A stretch of DNA of 64,000 nt from Bryum argenteum (GCA_037043015.1 CM073322.1:33997364-34061363); one strand, 5' to 3'; shown: positions 11,960 through 23,361, numbered from the stretch's first letter. Program-made: numbers and translations. The notes: generated by a model not told the origin, from the sequence alone.

Positions 11960-12661
11960 ACCACAACATACACGTCATCTGAGTCAAAAGACATACAAAG
12001 CGGTATGAGAATTATGAAAATTAATCCTCTCTTCGCAGAAATCCTTTCTTCATTGCAATATGCATATTGGTAGAATTTCCACCTCAAAGTGAAAATTATT
12101 AAATCTTGGAATGTTTTTTGAATAGAGAGAAACTCCAACCTATTTAGAGGTCAGCGTGTTTGTTCGACATGTCCTTGAATGTATGTCCGGAAGTCATTAC
12201 ACCTATGGCCGGACTACAAACCCCTCTTGGAGTGAACTCTATGCTAGTTCCTAGCTAGCCACTAGTGTCTTAGAGATACCCGACATGGTATGGCCCCAAA
12301 GGACTTTGAGGTACCCATTCAACGAGGTCCAAGAACCCCCCACCATAGATGAATGGACTATGGTCGTGAGCACCATGCCCGCATGGAGAGTAGAAGTGTA
12401 GAACCCATGACCTCCTCATGTGGGGCCATGTCCTCTAACCACCAAGCCTAGGCTTCTGTTGCCTTCTTCATAATATGTTATGATCTTGCAATCTATGAGG
12501 CCTAATGGCTCAAAATTTGATCCACATGACTTACAATAAGTCTACTTTAAGATTGTACGCTTGAGATCTCAATAACTTACCTTCAATGTCATAAATGACT
12601 CTTTTTTTGAAACCGCATTTTTTTGGCTAATAATAAGCTAATTATGACAATTAGTGGTTAA
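11960..12661 (+). mobile_element. TTAA-type element copy E10, split by a SINE
   Basis: Blocks flanking the SINE at 12147-12463 match consecutive parts of the element at 32300-33280. TGGTAGAATTTCCACCTCAA on the left pairs with the part near 33040. ATAATATGTTATGATCTTGC on the right pairs with the part near 33095. The right end is eroded to TGGTTAA. The left portion is truncated or too decayed to place, so its start is approximate. Confidence 0.5.
12147..12463 (-). mobile_element. tRNA-derived SINE, copy 1
   Basis: Read on the minus strand, the head carries an A-box-like TGGCTTGGTGGTTAG. About 30 bp further is a B-box-like GGTCATGGGTTC, the internal RNA polymerase III promoter layout of tRNA-derived SINEs. 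A roughly 250-bp body follows. A second copy (22571-22298) aligns in the head, in the middle (TCTCTAAGACACTAGTG and its counterpart) and at the end (GGACATACATTCAAGGACAT and its counterpart). It lies inside transposon copy E10, so it inserted later. Confidence 0.6.
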
Positions 12662-13393
12662 GAAACCCAAAATGTTATTATGCTCTTTTCAGCAATCAAG
12701 ATGGAGGGGTCTAATTACAAAATTGTTTTTTGCCCAAATTATTAATTACAAATTCCCTATATACTTGAAGGTATATGCGCAAAAGAAAGGAAATTCAAAG
12801 TCAAAGATATCTAAGATTTGGCGTCGAAGAGCCAAGATTTGGTATCACACAAGAATTTGGGACCAATTCATGCAAAAGTACACATTTGTAGTGGAGCAGC
12901 AATGCCAACTTCAGGTGGGGTACAGGCAGGGCAATATTTTAGTAAAATCAAATGACAATGTGACAATGTGATGAACAATGGGTTGTAAACTTTGGAAAAA
13001 CAGGACAAAGGGGGAGGGGGGGGGGGTCTGCGAGGGGTACATAGCAGGGCACATGTCAGGTAGCAATAGAGACCATGATAAGGGCTCGACTTGCTCGGGA
13101 CAAAAATGAACTTCAGCCTAAATTGCTCTTTAGCTGCCGCCAGTAGATCTCTAGATCTGCTGGGGGTGTAGCAAATCTGGGTTGTAGTGGAAAGTGGCAA
13201 TGTGAAGAGCCAACACTACAGCTCGTGCCTCTTTGCAGGCTTCCCTTGCAAGGGAAGTGTTATTTTTATTCTTGTTTTCCTCACATCATGTATCCTTGTG
13301 GTGCCAATGAAACAATAATGCTTCCAAAGATTTACTTACAAAGTGCAAATCAAACAATTCTCCAACTATGTAGCATCCATTCATCTTATCACT
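12662..13393. other. spacer, no gene
   Basis: No gene seen. A G-run of about twelve bases interrupts the sequence near 13015-13026. Confidence 0.5.
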
Positions 13394-13491
13394 AGTGGAA
13401 ATGTGGTCTAAGTAAAGTCACGAGTAAAGCCATAGTGGAAGAGTTTGGCTTTGAAGTGCCACAGTGGCTTTACTTAGACCATGTTTCCACT
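13394..13491. mobile_element. 98-bp foldback MITE
   Basis: 28-bp arms, 13394-13421 and 13464-13491, are near-perfect inverted copies (AGTGGAAATGTGGTCTAAGT at the outside) around a 42-bp centre. It abuts the next MITE. The size and structure fit a tiny foldback MITE; no target duplication could be assigned. Confidence 0.65.
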
Positions 13492-13492
13492 C

Positions 13493-13713
13493 CACAAGAG
13501 TTGTTAATTAGTGTTACGTTTTTTTGAGATTTGAAATTGCTATAATTTTTTACTGTTGACATGAATTTTTGACAGGAACATTAGATTCCAATACTATTTG
13601 AAGGTCCCCAATCATCTTGACCTATGTAGAGGGTAAAAATACTGGTCAAGAGTGAACATATACAATATGTTTATGTAAATTAGTGCATGTAACACTAATG
13701 AACAACTCTTGCG
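13493..13713 (-). mobile_element. divergent relative of the 217-bp MITE, copy 4
   Basis: In reverse complement the interior matches the other copies, for example CACTAATTTACATAAACATA, a Ser-like run of T and A, and the GTAAAA...CAAGATG block. The inner terminal block ATTAGTGTTAC is conserved. The outermost 13 bases differ from copies 1 to 3 at both ends in the same way (CACAAGAGTTGTT on the left and CGCAAGAGTTGTT on the right). No TA flanks are seen. Confidence 0.6.
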
Positions 13714-14064
13714 TGGTGTATCTATCCCTCGTAGTTATCTCCATTTGTTTAAGGTGAGATTGAGGAAATTGAAATATAATTTAGCACATGATATCAATGA
13801 GTGTCAGTCGATACGAATACCATTGCCAAGAAACTCTCAGAAACTATCACCAAGAATACCAAGTTATCATGTTCAATACATCAAACTTTTATAGCTAAAG
13901 TGTACATTGAAGCTTAGACAAAATATCATACAAAGATCAATTTGGAACGATAGGTCCTTGATGACAAAGAAGTGCCTATTGAAGTTTACTTCCTATGGAC
14001 TATAACAATCACTTACTATATTTTGTCGATAACCTTCAAATTTACAATAGAGTAGTATGCACTA

Positions 14065-14281
14065 CACTAAATTTGATCATTAGTGTTAGATACACTAATT
14101 TACATAAACATGCTATAAGTTTTTACTGTTGTTCGATAATTTTACCCACTATATTGGTCAAGATGGGGGTCCTTATATAGTATCAGAATCAATGCTCTTG
14201 GTAAATTTTTTTATACAAAATTAAAAACTTATAGCATTTTCAAATCTTACAATAATCTAACACTAATTATCAAATTTAGTG
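14065..14281 (+). mobile_element. 217-bp TA-flanked MITE, copy 2
   Basis: The same length, orientation and termini as the copy at 8454-8670, with about 90 percent identity by eye. TA lies outside both ends. It is clearly a recent relative of copy 1. Confidence 0.8.
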
Positions 14282-16035
14282 TAGTAATGGCCTTTTGTGT
14301 GCTATGTACTACAAGAATGTCGTTACATTTACATGTGCGCGGTGTTTTCCCACACGATATGACTTCACAATCTTCAAAGAACTTGGTTTTGCACCAAATG
14401 TTGGCTTGATTTGCAAAATAACATCAACACGTGAGAAATTGCAGCGGAAATTGATCGAGGAAAGTGAGCGAGCGGGTGTGCCAGAATTGTTGAGTGCTCA
14501 GGATCGGAGCCCGTGGAGTTCTCAAGTAAGCATCAGCTGATGTTGTGGTAGAGCTCTCATGATGAATATCATAATTTCTCTGCCCTGGCCTCGCTGTAAA
14601 CTACCGCTACCTGAATTGCATATTTATCATTGCCCACTACCATAGGTTACATATACAATTTTACTCGGTTTCAATGAACGTAAGGCTATGTGAAAAAAAC
14701 TCATGAAGGAAATCATTGGCTCACAAAAAAAAAAAGGTTCGGTATACATACTAAAACATGTCCAAAGTAGAAAAATCGGAATCCACCTCAAAAATGCATG
14801 CCATAAATTTGAGCCATCTTGGACTTTTACCATCAAACAATAGACTTTGATTGAATTCCAGTTTACAAATTTCATGGAAAATAATAATAGGCTTGAGTAT
14901 TCAAAATTTCACCTTGTCAAAGTTCAATTTTTGACAATTGAGCGCATTTACCCATTCACATACAAAGATCATGTTGACTTTGAATGGTTGCCAAGTATGG
15001 AATGTGATCCAAATCATCATTCAAATTAGAAGGAAAGACTATCCAAAAGCTTCAGTTTTTTGGTGTTTTGTCTTTGCTTTTCTTTTTAGAAAGGTGAAGG
15101 TCAAAATTTTCCTCAGAAAGGAAAGAATGCATGGGACCACCATTGAAAAATTTGCTCCTTTTTTGGAGCAAAAGCAATCCGTGCCTGTAACCGAACTGCA
15201 GTGAGCAAAGCCTCCACTGCAGTCGAGAAAAGAAAGAGGAGAGAATTGTGGCATGTCTTTTTTCCTTATAAGGAGGGGGGGGGGGGGCTAAGTAAGTAAG
15301 AGTTGGTACAAGTTCGCTTGCTTACACGGATGTCATCTTGCAATTCAATGGAAGGTGAGGGCAACAATTTTGTCACATGGGCACATCGTAAATATTTTTC
15401 CATCATCACAGACACAAGCTGCCCTCGGTGGAATATTCCCAAAATTTGTGAGGTACCAAATGTGTTGCGGTGTAATCATAGGGTGTGGCCATGTGATGGA
15501 CCATGATGGCAATTTTACCTACATGATTACCACTGCCACTGATCTCTTTGTTCATATTTAAGTCATATTTTTTGTAGCTTCATTGTGTTCTATTCATTCC
15601 GATGTACAATATCACTAGCCAAATACCATATAGAAATATACTTTACTCCAAAGAAAGGTTGTCATACCTATCACATAAGTACACAAGTGACACATTAGAG
15701 TATGTTTGTTTTAAAATATTGGAGAGTACGGATGATGGACGCTATTGAAGTGATTGATGCTAAGCTACTACAATAGAAGCAATATTAAGGAGAGAAATCA
15801 ATATTTCTTCTTTTCTATGATGGACTATTGGCTATGGTATTGAAGTGATTGATTTAAGCTAATAATTTCCATCCTTCTGAAAAAAAGGCTTTAGCAGTAG
15901 TAATTTCTCCTTGTTCTAGCTTAAAAATAGGCCAATGTAAGCACCATAGAGGAATCAACAAACTCAAGCTGCTCTTTCACAATTGAGACGGAGAGTGTAA
16001 CTATCTTCAATGAAAATGTAGAGAGATGTTAGATC
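14282..16035. other. spacer, no gene
   Basis: No gene recognised. A G-run of about fifteen bases lies at 15275-15290. Open frames at 14938-15561 show no family motif. Confidence 0.5.
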
Positions 16036-16308
16036 TTCACCCCTAAATTTTCCTTGTTGCAAAACGGTCTAAGTCACAAAAAATGACCTTCCTTTAGATT
16101 AAGCTCAAAAAATCTCAATCTAAGCATTATTTAAGAGATTCAACCGTAAGATCTCAAATTTCACTTGACGTGCTTCTCACATACCAAATTTGAACCGTTC
16201 ATTCTTCCTCATTTGTGAGATTATGATGGTCAAAGTTGACTGAGTTTTTCTCCGGCGGGAACCTCCAAAACCCGTTTCAGGTTTTAAGGAGAGTTAGGGG
16301 TTGAAGGG
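16036..16308 (-). mobile_element. TTAA-type element copy E8, internally deleted
   Basis: In reverse complement it matches the right part of the element at 19676-20609, including CTCACAAATGA, AACGGTT and ATCTTACGGTT in order. Both ends survive in eroded form: TTCACCCCTAAATTTTCC on the left and GGAGAGTTAGGGGTTGAA on the right. At about 270 bp it is a MITE-sized derivative of the 1-kb family. Confidence 0.55.
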
Positions 16309-16827
16309 AGATGCATGAACATGGAGGCTGTGAGGCATATGAGAACATCAAGTTGTTGGCAGTCGAAGGTGCAGCTGCTGCTGAAATTACCATTGAGAGA
16401 GATATAGGGATGCAGCAAGTGGAGTGTGGAGGTTCATGATAACAAGCTAGGTTGCCAATCATCTGAAATTGTTCATCATGTCCAATCACACTCCCTTCCT
16501 GCCTTCGTGCTGCAGTCACTCATGGATCCCACCCCCGGACCCCGGGTTCCCATTCATAGCCATTCATCACAGCCTACTGCAACACACCCCCCTAAAATTC
16601 TATTCACTATTGCCTCATTCTGTGGTGCTGTTGATTCCCTTCTACGGATGTTTCAACAAAAATAGTCTCCAGAATGAGAATGAGAATGAGAATATCAACA
16701 AACCTCTAGATTGGAATTGGATTCTAGGGAACAAATCTATAGTGTGACAGGACAGAACAAATGAATTTATGGCATGATACAGACATGTAGGGAATTTCAC
16801 TCCAATTTGAAGGTATATTTGACAACC
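16309..16827. other. spacer with short GAGAAT repeat
   Basis: No gene seen. A short GAGAAT tandem lies at 16676-16692. Confidence 0.5.
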
Positions 16828-17078
16828 ATATGCATTTAGGATTGTAGCCCGTACAATTGGGATTTGTAATCCTAATATATAGGTGGAAGATTCCTTGGTC
16901 ACAAAAGGAAGATTCCCTATACTCTTGAATGCCTTGCATGGAAAGGTAATGTCCTATTGATTACTTTTGGTTATGTAGCAAGTTTTTAATTTCACACATG
17001 GTCAATTGTGGCAAGCAAAGACTTGATACTATGGCCAAAATCACAAAGGGCGAATGTCAAAGCACAAATGGATTTATG

Positions 17079-17170
<92 letters not shown>

Positions 17171-17408
17171 TTTAGGAAAATTGTGGCTCATACATTTGGG
17201 ACTAATATATAGGTGGAAGATTCCTTGGTCACGAAAGGAAGATTCTTTACACTCTGAAAGCCTTCCATGTAGAGGTAGTGTTTTATTGATCACTTTTGGT
17301 TATATAGCAAGTTTTCAATTCCACACATGGTCAATGTGGCAAACAAAGACTTGGTATCATGACCAACATCACAAAAGGCAAAAGGCAAAGCACAAATGGA
17401 CTCATGAC
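16828..17408 (+). repeat. 245-bp direct duplication split by (TA)n
   Basis: Unit a (16828-17078) and unit b (17165-17408) are about 80 percent identical in order. Both contain TATAGGTGGAAGATTCCTTG, TTTGGTTAT and ACACATGGTCAA. The 85-bp pure TA tract at 17083-17167 separates them, and a run of 31 A at 17438-17468 follows unit b. Neither unit has a coding frame. Confidence 0.75.
17083..17167. repeat. (TA)n microsatellite
   Basis: About 42 uninterrupted TA units. Confidence 0.97.
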
Positions 17409-17435
17409 AAACACCTCAAGTGGTTATTGAGGATG

Positions 17436-17437
<2 letters not shown>

Positions 17438-17468
<31 letters not shown>
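17438..17468 (+). repeat. poly(A) run of 31
   Basis: Uninterrupted A run. It directly follows the second unit of the duplication by about 30 bp and may be the tail of an old retroposed sequence. Confidence 0.9.
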
Positions 17469-17470
<2 letters not shown>

Positions 17471-17517
17471 TCAAGAGATCTTTGACCTCCTCAGCGATTG
17501 ACGTCCAATTTCCTTAA

Positions 17518-18785
17518 TTAACCCTTAACTTCTAACTTTTCTTAAACCCGAAATGAATTTGCAATCTTTGGCAACCTAGATGAAGGATAAAAAATAACAT
17601 TTTTACCCATGATTTAGACTAGGTGCTTCCTATACTCCAAGGTGTATGTGGTGAAATTTGCAAAACTATATAGCAAGTTTTATACCTCATACTAAAACTT
17701 CTAGTTTTAAGTCCAAAAAGTGCACTTTACATTTAGACTTTTTTAAATGTGTTCATAACCAAATTACTCTCAAATTTCAAAGTAACCCAAGTCAAATAAT
17801 CTACCACTTTTACAAAGGGAGCCTCCAGAAAACAAGTCAATCTTTGAAGTTTTTAGAAGTTTTTTCATAATTTGAGGAATTTTTATTATTATGGCTTGAA
17901 AATCATAAATTCATGAAGGTACCTAGTACTCACGCTTCAGTTTTTCTGGCCCAAACACATTTTCCATTAAACGTCAAGTTCCTTGTACTGAGACTTTTTG
18001 AAGTGTCTTTTCAATTGTGCAGACAACTTGATTCTCCATTCTGACACCTTGCACAAACAACACAATCCTTACTTACTGTGACTTTTTGAAGTGTCTTTCT
18101 GCAAACAACTTGATTCTCCAATCAACTTCTGACACCTTGCACAAACAACACAATCCTTACTTATTGAGACTTTTTGAATTGTCTTTTCAATTCTACAAAC
18201 AACTTGATTCTCCAATCAGAATACTTCTGACACCTTGCTCAAACAACACAATCCTTACTTACTGAGACTTTTGAAGTGTCTTTTCAATTCTGCAGACAAA
18301 TTGATTCTCCAATCAGAAGTAGTGCACAAACAACACAATCCTTGTCATTATTCTTCGTCCAAGAATATTTCTTGGAGCAATATTAATACTTCCCGTCAAT
18401 TAACTCTTGACACCTGGCACAAACAACAAATTCTTCTCATCATTCTCACGGTGAAGTCAAATAATGTCTCTAGAGTGACCATTGGTTACAAAGGGAAAAA
18501 AATGTTGAACGTATTTTTGAGTCGCAAAAGTCTCATTTTTATCACATAGTCTCATTTCATGAATTTGCTTATATCAAGCGTGTTTTATTGCATAGTTGTT
18601 TATATACCTTCTTTTAGAATTTTTTTGCATGAAGGTCCAAAAAGCAACATTGAGTGTTTAAAATTTTGCATGTATACCCAACATAGCTAGCTACATGGGG
18701 AAAATATACCAAAATGATTGGGGGTAATAATCTTCAAGTCACCCTTTGCACCATGGAGACGATGCCCCCAAGCAAAGCCCAAATA
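17518..18785 (+). mobile_element. TTAA-type element copy E9, right end missing
   Basis: Starts TTAACCCTTAACTTCTAAC. The interior aligns in order with the element at 19676-20609: a CCATAC/CTATAC block, ATGTGTTCATAACCAAATTAC, the GGGAGCCTCC block, then TTGCATAGTTGTT and TAAAATTTTGCATG. A minisatellite occupies 17980-18340. Similarity stops near 18785 with no right terminus. Non-coding. Confidence 0.6.
17980..18340 (+). repeat. about 90-bp minisatellite x4
   Basis: Four units, each with GAGACTTTTTGAAGTGTCTT, a CAACTTGATTCTCCAATC block and GCACAAACAACACAATCC. A degenerate fifth follows to about 18440. It lies wholly within transposon copy E9. Confidence 0.8.
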
Positions 18786-19318
18786 ATTTAGAGGTAGAGC
18801 AGAAAAATCAAAATTTTATGGTGGAGCCTCTCCTTTTAATATCCTACATGGTTAAATTTATTTAATAATTTCTTGGCAACCCGTATATTTGTCATTGACT
18901 TGCACATAGTGGGGCAAAGTTCAAGTTTCCTATTTGTTGGGTCATTAGGGCCACCTTTCGACTTAACTTTGACACTGAAAAATCGTTATTCAATAGTGTT
19001 TTTTGCGATTGAGGGCACTTTAAGAAGTGCTTCCCCACCCATCCTTGCAATGTACGGATATTCACACTTGAGTTCCCCTTGTTCGCTTGCGATATCCACA
19101 ATGAAGTCTACGTGCAATCGTCGATGTTCTTCGAAACTTTGTCGCTTCTAGTAGCTTCTTTATGATACCGGAAATTTCTCTATCGCTCCGAGCAGCTTTT
19201 ACTGCGACGATGTGCGATACCCGATTAGAAGCTTGTGGAGAGGTCTTCCGTGCACGCTAGGAGAACGGGTGTGAAGTGGATTCTGAGCGTGCCTTTGAGG
19301 GGAGTGTCTAAATATCCT
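18786..19318. other. spacer with possible gene relic
   Basis: On the minus strand a protein-like run around 19120-18990 reads HVDFIVDIASEQGELKC and then YPYIARMGGEALLKVPSIAK before a stop. No family is recognised and the flanks are closed by stops. It is possibly a fragment of an old coding sequence. Confidence 0.3.
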
Positions 19319-19559
19319 CTACGAGCGTGGCTTGGATGCCAGGCTCGGGTGGGGGTGGGGAGGGTGGGGTAAAATCTGCCCCTATTTTAAAATTTGTTTA
19401 GGCCCCATTTGAACACAGAGGGGGCTTCCAAGGGTAATTTGGGGCCCCAGGCCCCAAATTTTGCAAAAAAAAAATTCAAAAAATGGCCCCAAATGGGAGA
19501 AACGGGAAGGGCCAGAAAATTGATCCCCACCGAGCCTGGCATCCGAGCCACGCTCGTAG
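19319..19559. mobile_element. 241-bp MITE with about 36-bp TIRs
   Basis: The ends read CTACGAGCGTGGCTTGGATG inward and, from the other side, CTACGAGCGTGGCTCGGATG. Identity continues through CCAGGCTCGG to about 36 bp with one or two mismatches. The AT-poor centre has runs of G and C (GGGGCCCCAGGCCCC). No target duplication was found, so the superfamily is open. Confidence 0.75.
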
Positions 19560-19675
19560 GGGAGAAATAAAGAGACCCGCCTTTGAGGGTGGATAGCATT
19601 TCGTGCTTGAACGGTGGTCCTCTCTTTTAAAGGGAGACCCACCATAGTTACATTCTTTGCTATTTTTGTTTTCAG

Positions 19676-20609
19676 TTAACCCCTAAAAATCCAGGAAAAC
19701 CGATTCGGTTTTCTGAGATTTCGGGCAGCTCATTTTAAGCATTTAAATTGATATTTTTGCCTAAGATTTTTATTGGGTGCTCCCCATACAGTAATGTGTA
19801 TGTGTTAAAATTTTCAAAGTCAAATTTTAATTTTATAACCTTCATCTAGAAATTTTAGGTTTCAAGTCCAAAACGAGCAGTTTAAAATATTTTTTTTAAT
19901 TTTTTTTTTTAGAAATATGTTCATTACCAAATTACTATTCAAATTCCAAAGTGCCCGAAGTCAAAAAGTTTACCAATTTTACAAGGGCAGCCTCCAAAAC
20001 TTTCAAAAACAATCTTCACAATTTCTAGTAATTTTACAATTTTTTCTTTGAAAAATTGCCAAAATTCGAGATTTTGGATTTTTTCCAAGATTTTTTTTTT
20101 CGAAATTCACATTATCATAAATGCACCTTCTCACCATCGAGATTTTTCTCAAACTAAATATATCATACGTGGTGCTTGTTTTACTATATGGTTGTTTTTA
20201 GACCTTCTTTCATAAAATATTTTACATTAAGGTCAAAAAGTGGAATCGGTCTCTAAAATTTTGCATGAGCATACCCAACTTGATTACCTACATGAAAAAA
20301 AATGAGGGAAAAATATTTGGAATAAGAATCATCAAGTTGCCCTTGGCACCATTTAGACAATGCCTCTCACGCAGCGGCAAAAAAAAAGTGTTGGTCAAAC
20401 TTTGATTGTTATGATCTCACAAATGAAAAACATCCAACGGTTGAAATTTTGACCAGTCCTTTGTATACAAGTTAGGTACAAGATCTTACGGTTCAAAGTC
20501 TAAAACCAGAAAAAGAAGTTTCTCCATTTCCCCATCTCCCAATGAAGGTGAAAAATGGCAGTTTTTGGTTCTGGAGGTCGAGGAAACCCCTGGATTTTTA
20601 GGGGTTAAC
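19676..20609 (+). mobile_element. TTAA-type inverted-repeat element E1, whole
   Basis: Perfect terminal inverted repeats of 20 bp including the TTAA, TTAACCCCTAAAAATCCAGG at both ends. Outside the TTAA the flanks differ, apart from one base that keeps the symmetry. That is what a TTAA target duplication gives. Total length is 934 bp with no coding frame. Interior blocks recur in copies E8, E9 and E6. TTAA duplication with CCC-starting termini is typical of piggyBac elements (established for that superfamily). The assignment here is inferred, since no transposase is present. Confidence 0.75.
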
Positions 20610-21727
20610 CGGTGGCCATGCTTTAAGGTGATTGTAGGGCATGAGGATTGGGAGTGAATGGAAATCGGTTAGCAGTGATAATGCACATGTCAGGGCGGAG
20701 GCTGAGGGAGAAGCAGGACAATTTAACGGTCAGCGAGGGTTGGTACATATTTGAGGGAAAGGAAATAATGGAGGGGGGGAATTGGTCCGACAGAAGGAGG
20801 TGGAGTGGATGAGGCTGCAGAGCTATATTAGGGATTATAATGAATAATGGGTCCCATAAGAATAGTCCATTTTGTAGGGAATAGGGACACCGGGCCGGGC
20901 AGCAGGTGCACGGGGGAATGTCACAAGCGGTCCTGGGCCCCAATTATTCCCCATTTAGCACTTCTTTGCTGTAGCAGCCCTCGCAGCCCTGCCCCACTTG
21001 CTAATCTTCCTTCACCTCACACCCCCACTGCCGTCACGCGCTTCGGGATTCACTCATGTTACCAACTTCCTCTCATTTACTAAGGTTACTAAGGGAACGT
21101 TTTGTATGGGGAGTTGAGGCAAACAAAATTCTAAGCCAGTTCACTCACATTTGGAACTCAATTGGCTCAATGTACCGCTTGGAGAACACATTAATTGAAT
21201 GATAGTGGGGGGCGGATTTCCCCATGTGTAAAGAACTTAGTTTCAAGGACACGATTGTAACATCAAGATGATTAAATATGATATATGAAATTGATTGATA
21301 GGAGGAAATTATAGGTTAACATACGATCTTTCCTATCTATAGCTCCCTTTGGTTATAACTTCTAAGGATGACTATAGAATAACTATAAGATAATGTTAGG
21401 ATAACTATAGGATAAGTATAGAATAACTATAGGATAATAAAGGTAGGCATTGAAATATGTCTAAAGCTAATGTCATCTCTGACACTTGGAGTCAATTTAT
21501 AGAAGGAAAAACAAGGCATGGGGCCAATTTGTACTATCCAAACTTTTGCAAATTTTAGCAGCTTCATTCAAATTGCTAATCTCATTGGCAAGAACCTCCT
21601 CTCTCTCTCTTCTATGGTAATTATTTCAAACATTGGAGTAAGCATATTTTTCTTCTTTTCAGTAGGAATTGCTATTGTGAATACCTCTCACTATCACACT
21701 ATCCTACACATTCAAACTCTACAGTAA
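20610..21727. other. spacer with short tandem repeat
   Basis: No gene recognised. At 21365-21440 a 13 to 15-bp motif (GATAACTATAGAATAA and variants) is repeated about five times. Confidence 0.5.
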
Positions 21728-22273
21728 AATTAGTCACCCATTAAAAAATCTCATTTGCAGTAACTTCAATAATCTAGTAAAATTTGAGATTTTTATTTTT
21801 TTCAAATTTGGTTTTTTGTATGGGTGTAAAACGTACCAAGGTACATTCTCACCGTTTGGATTATTTATGTAAGAATTCTTCATATCCCTCTTCAAGAGTT
21901 AAAAATAGGCCTTTGTATTTGAAGTTCAACATACCCCATGTGAAAAATCAAGCTTCTCTCATTTTTTTTTTTATTTTTTTTTTTGTAGACCAAATTTACT
22001 TTCAAAAATGGTTTCTTGGACTCCAAAGCATCGATTTCCCTTTCAACAACAAGGCAGAAAAACTTATTTTTACCTTTAAACATTCAGATCTCACAAATAG
22101 TGAGGAATCTTAGTTTGAGATTTGGTGTACATCATCATGTACAAGTTAGGTACTAGATCCTACAGCTACGATTCGCAAAGTACATTACGGAATGAAAAAT
22201 CTTGGCTTGCAGCAAAAGATGGCAATTTTGAGAGTACAATGCTAAAATAAGACCTTGTAGCTCTAGGGGTTAA
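21728..22273 (+). mobile_element. TTAA-type element copy E6, left end missing
   Basis: Aligns with the right half of the element at 33571-34570: CCCCATGTGAAAAATCAAG, AAAAATGGTTT, CTTTCAACAACAAGG, a CTCACAA block and AGTACTAGATCCTA. The right terminus is intact, CTCTAGGGGTTAA. The left side is truncated. Confidence 0.6.
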
Positions 22274-22297
22274 TAAGAAATTCAACCTCATTTCAGG

Positions 22298-22571
22298 ATG
22301 GCGTGAAAAGAGTGTTTGTTTGACCTCGTCTTGGATGTATATCCTGGAGGGCAGAATTACACATTGGTGTGACTACTACCTCTTCTCAAGTAGACACAAT
22401 GCTAATTCTACTTAGGACTAGTGCCTTAGAGATACTCGATGTGGTGTCCCCCTAAAGGGCTTAGGGACTATGGTGGTGCTGACATGCCACCCTGCCAACA
22501 TGCAGAAAAAACCCACAACCTTCTTATTGAGAGCCATGAGTCCTAATTACCAAGCCAAGACTTGTGGTGCC
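22298..22571 (-). mobile_element. tRNA-derived SINE, copy 2
   Basis: Minus-strand head with TTGGCTTGGTAATTAGG (A-box-like) and GGTTGTGGGTTT (B-box-like). The body is shared with copy 1 at 12463-12147. The 3' end lies 25 bp beyond the terminus of transposon copy E6. Confidence 0.55.
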
Positions 22572-22824
22572 TGTGTGAGAAGAACATGTGTTTTAAAATA
22601 ATTAAACCATGGAGACAATGATATTTTTTCAATAACATGTGACGTCGAACTGGTTACTTGTTACAAGACATAATCTACTGGATTAACCATCAAGTTCATA
22701 CTTCATAATGTACTGGAGTAACTAATCCAATAATCTCATTGGAGAAAATGAATGGAGTTTTACTCTTAAACCTCCAAGCACAAAATGTGTTGTGTAAATA
22801 TCTTGCTAAGAAGAAGAAGAACAC

Positions 22825-22905
22825 CAAACCCTTATGGGTTGGCGTGAATATAGTGTCTGTTCAACCTACCCTTGATGATATGCCCACCGGAGATCTTGCT
22901 AAGAT
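22825..22905 (-). repeat. SINE-like 3' end fragment
   Basis: Reverse complement of the segment at 2487-2575, with the same GGGCATATCATCAAGGGTAG core, a stem-forming CCAACCC/GGGTTTGG pair and a TTC-repeat tail. Confidence 0.5.
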
Positions 22906-23361
22906 CGTATATCGGAACAATTTCAAAAGAGGGTGTTCCGCAAGTATTAGGATTGTATGACTACCACAAAATATACAAGATCAGGTAAATGGAGCTCACA
23001 CGTGCTCCATCATCCAAACACCGTAGACCCTAGCTATTCTCTAAATCCTAGGTACAAAGGAATTTAGAGGTGACAATGAGAATCTTCATTTCACTTGAAT
23101 GCCCCGTACTATACAATTTTGATCATACTTGGTTCTCCCAACATTTTAGGATAGTAGAGATAATGTGCTGATTCGTAAATACTTGCACCACTCCACTTGT
23201 AAGATTTCTATGATGAAAACATATAGATCTACACAATGCAATACCACGTCCCCACACCAAAATTGGAAAAAACAACACCAGGCTAGTTAGACCTTCAGAT
23301 ACTGGACACCACATTCACTCAAATCATTTTAGCCGCTAAAGTTCTTTATTAACAAATTTTG
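22906..23361. other. spacer, no gene
   Basis: No gene or repeat recognised. Confidence 0.4.

Noticed and set aside
12370-12463. functional tRNA gene
   Set aside because: Box-like motifs are degenerate, no cloverleaf could be formed, and the sequence continues into a SINE body shared with another copy.
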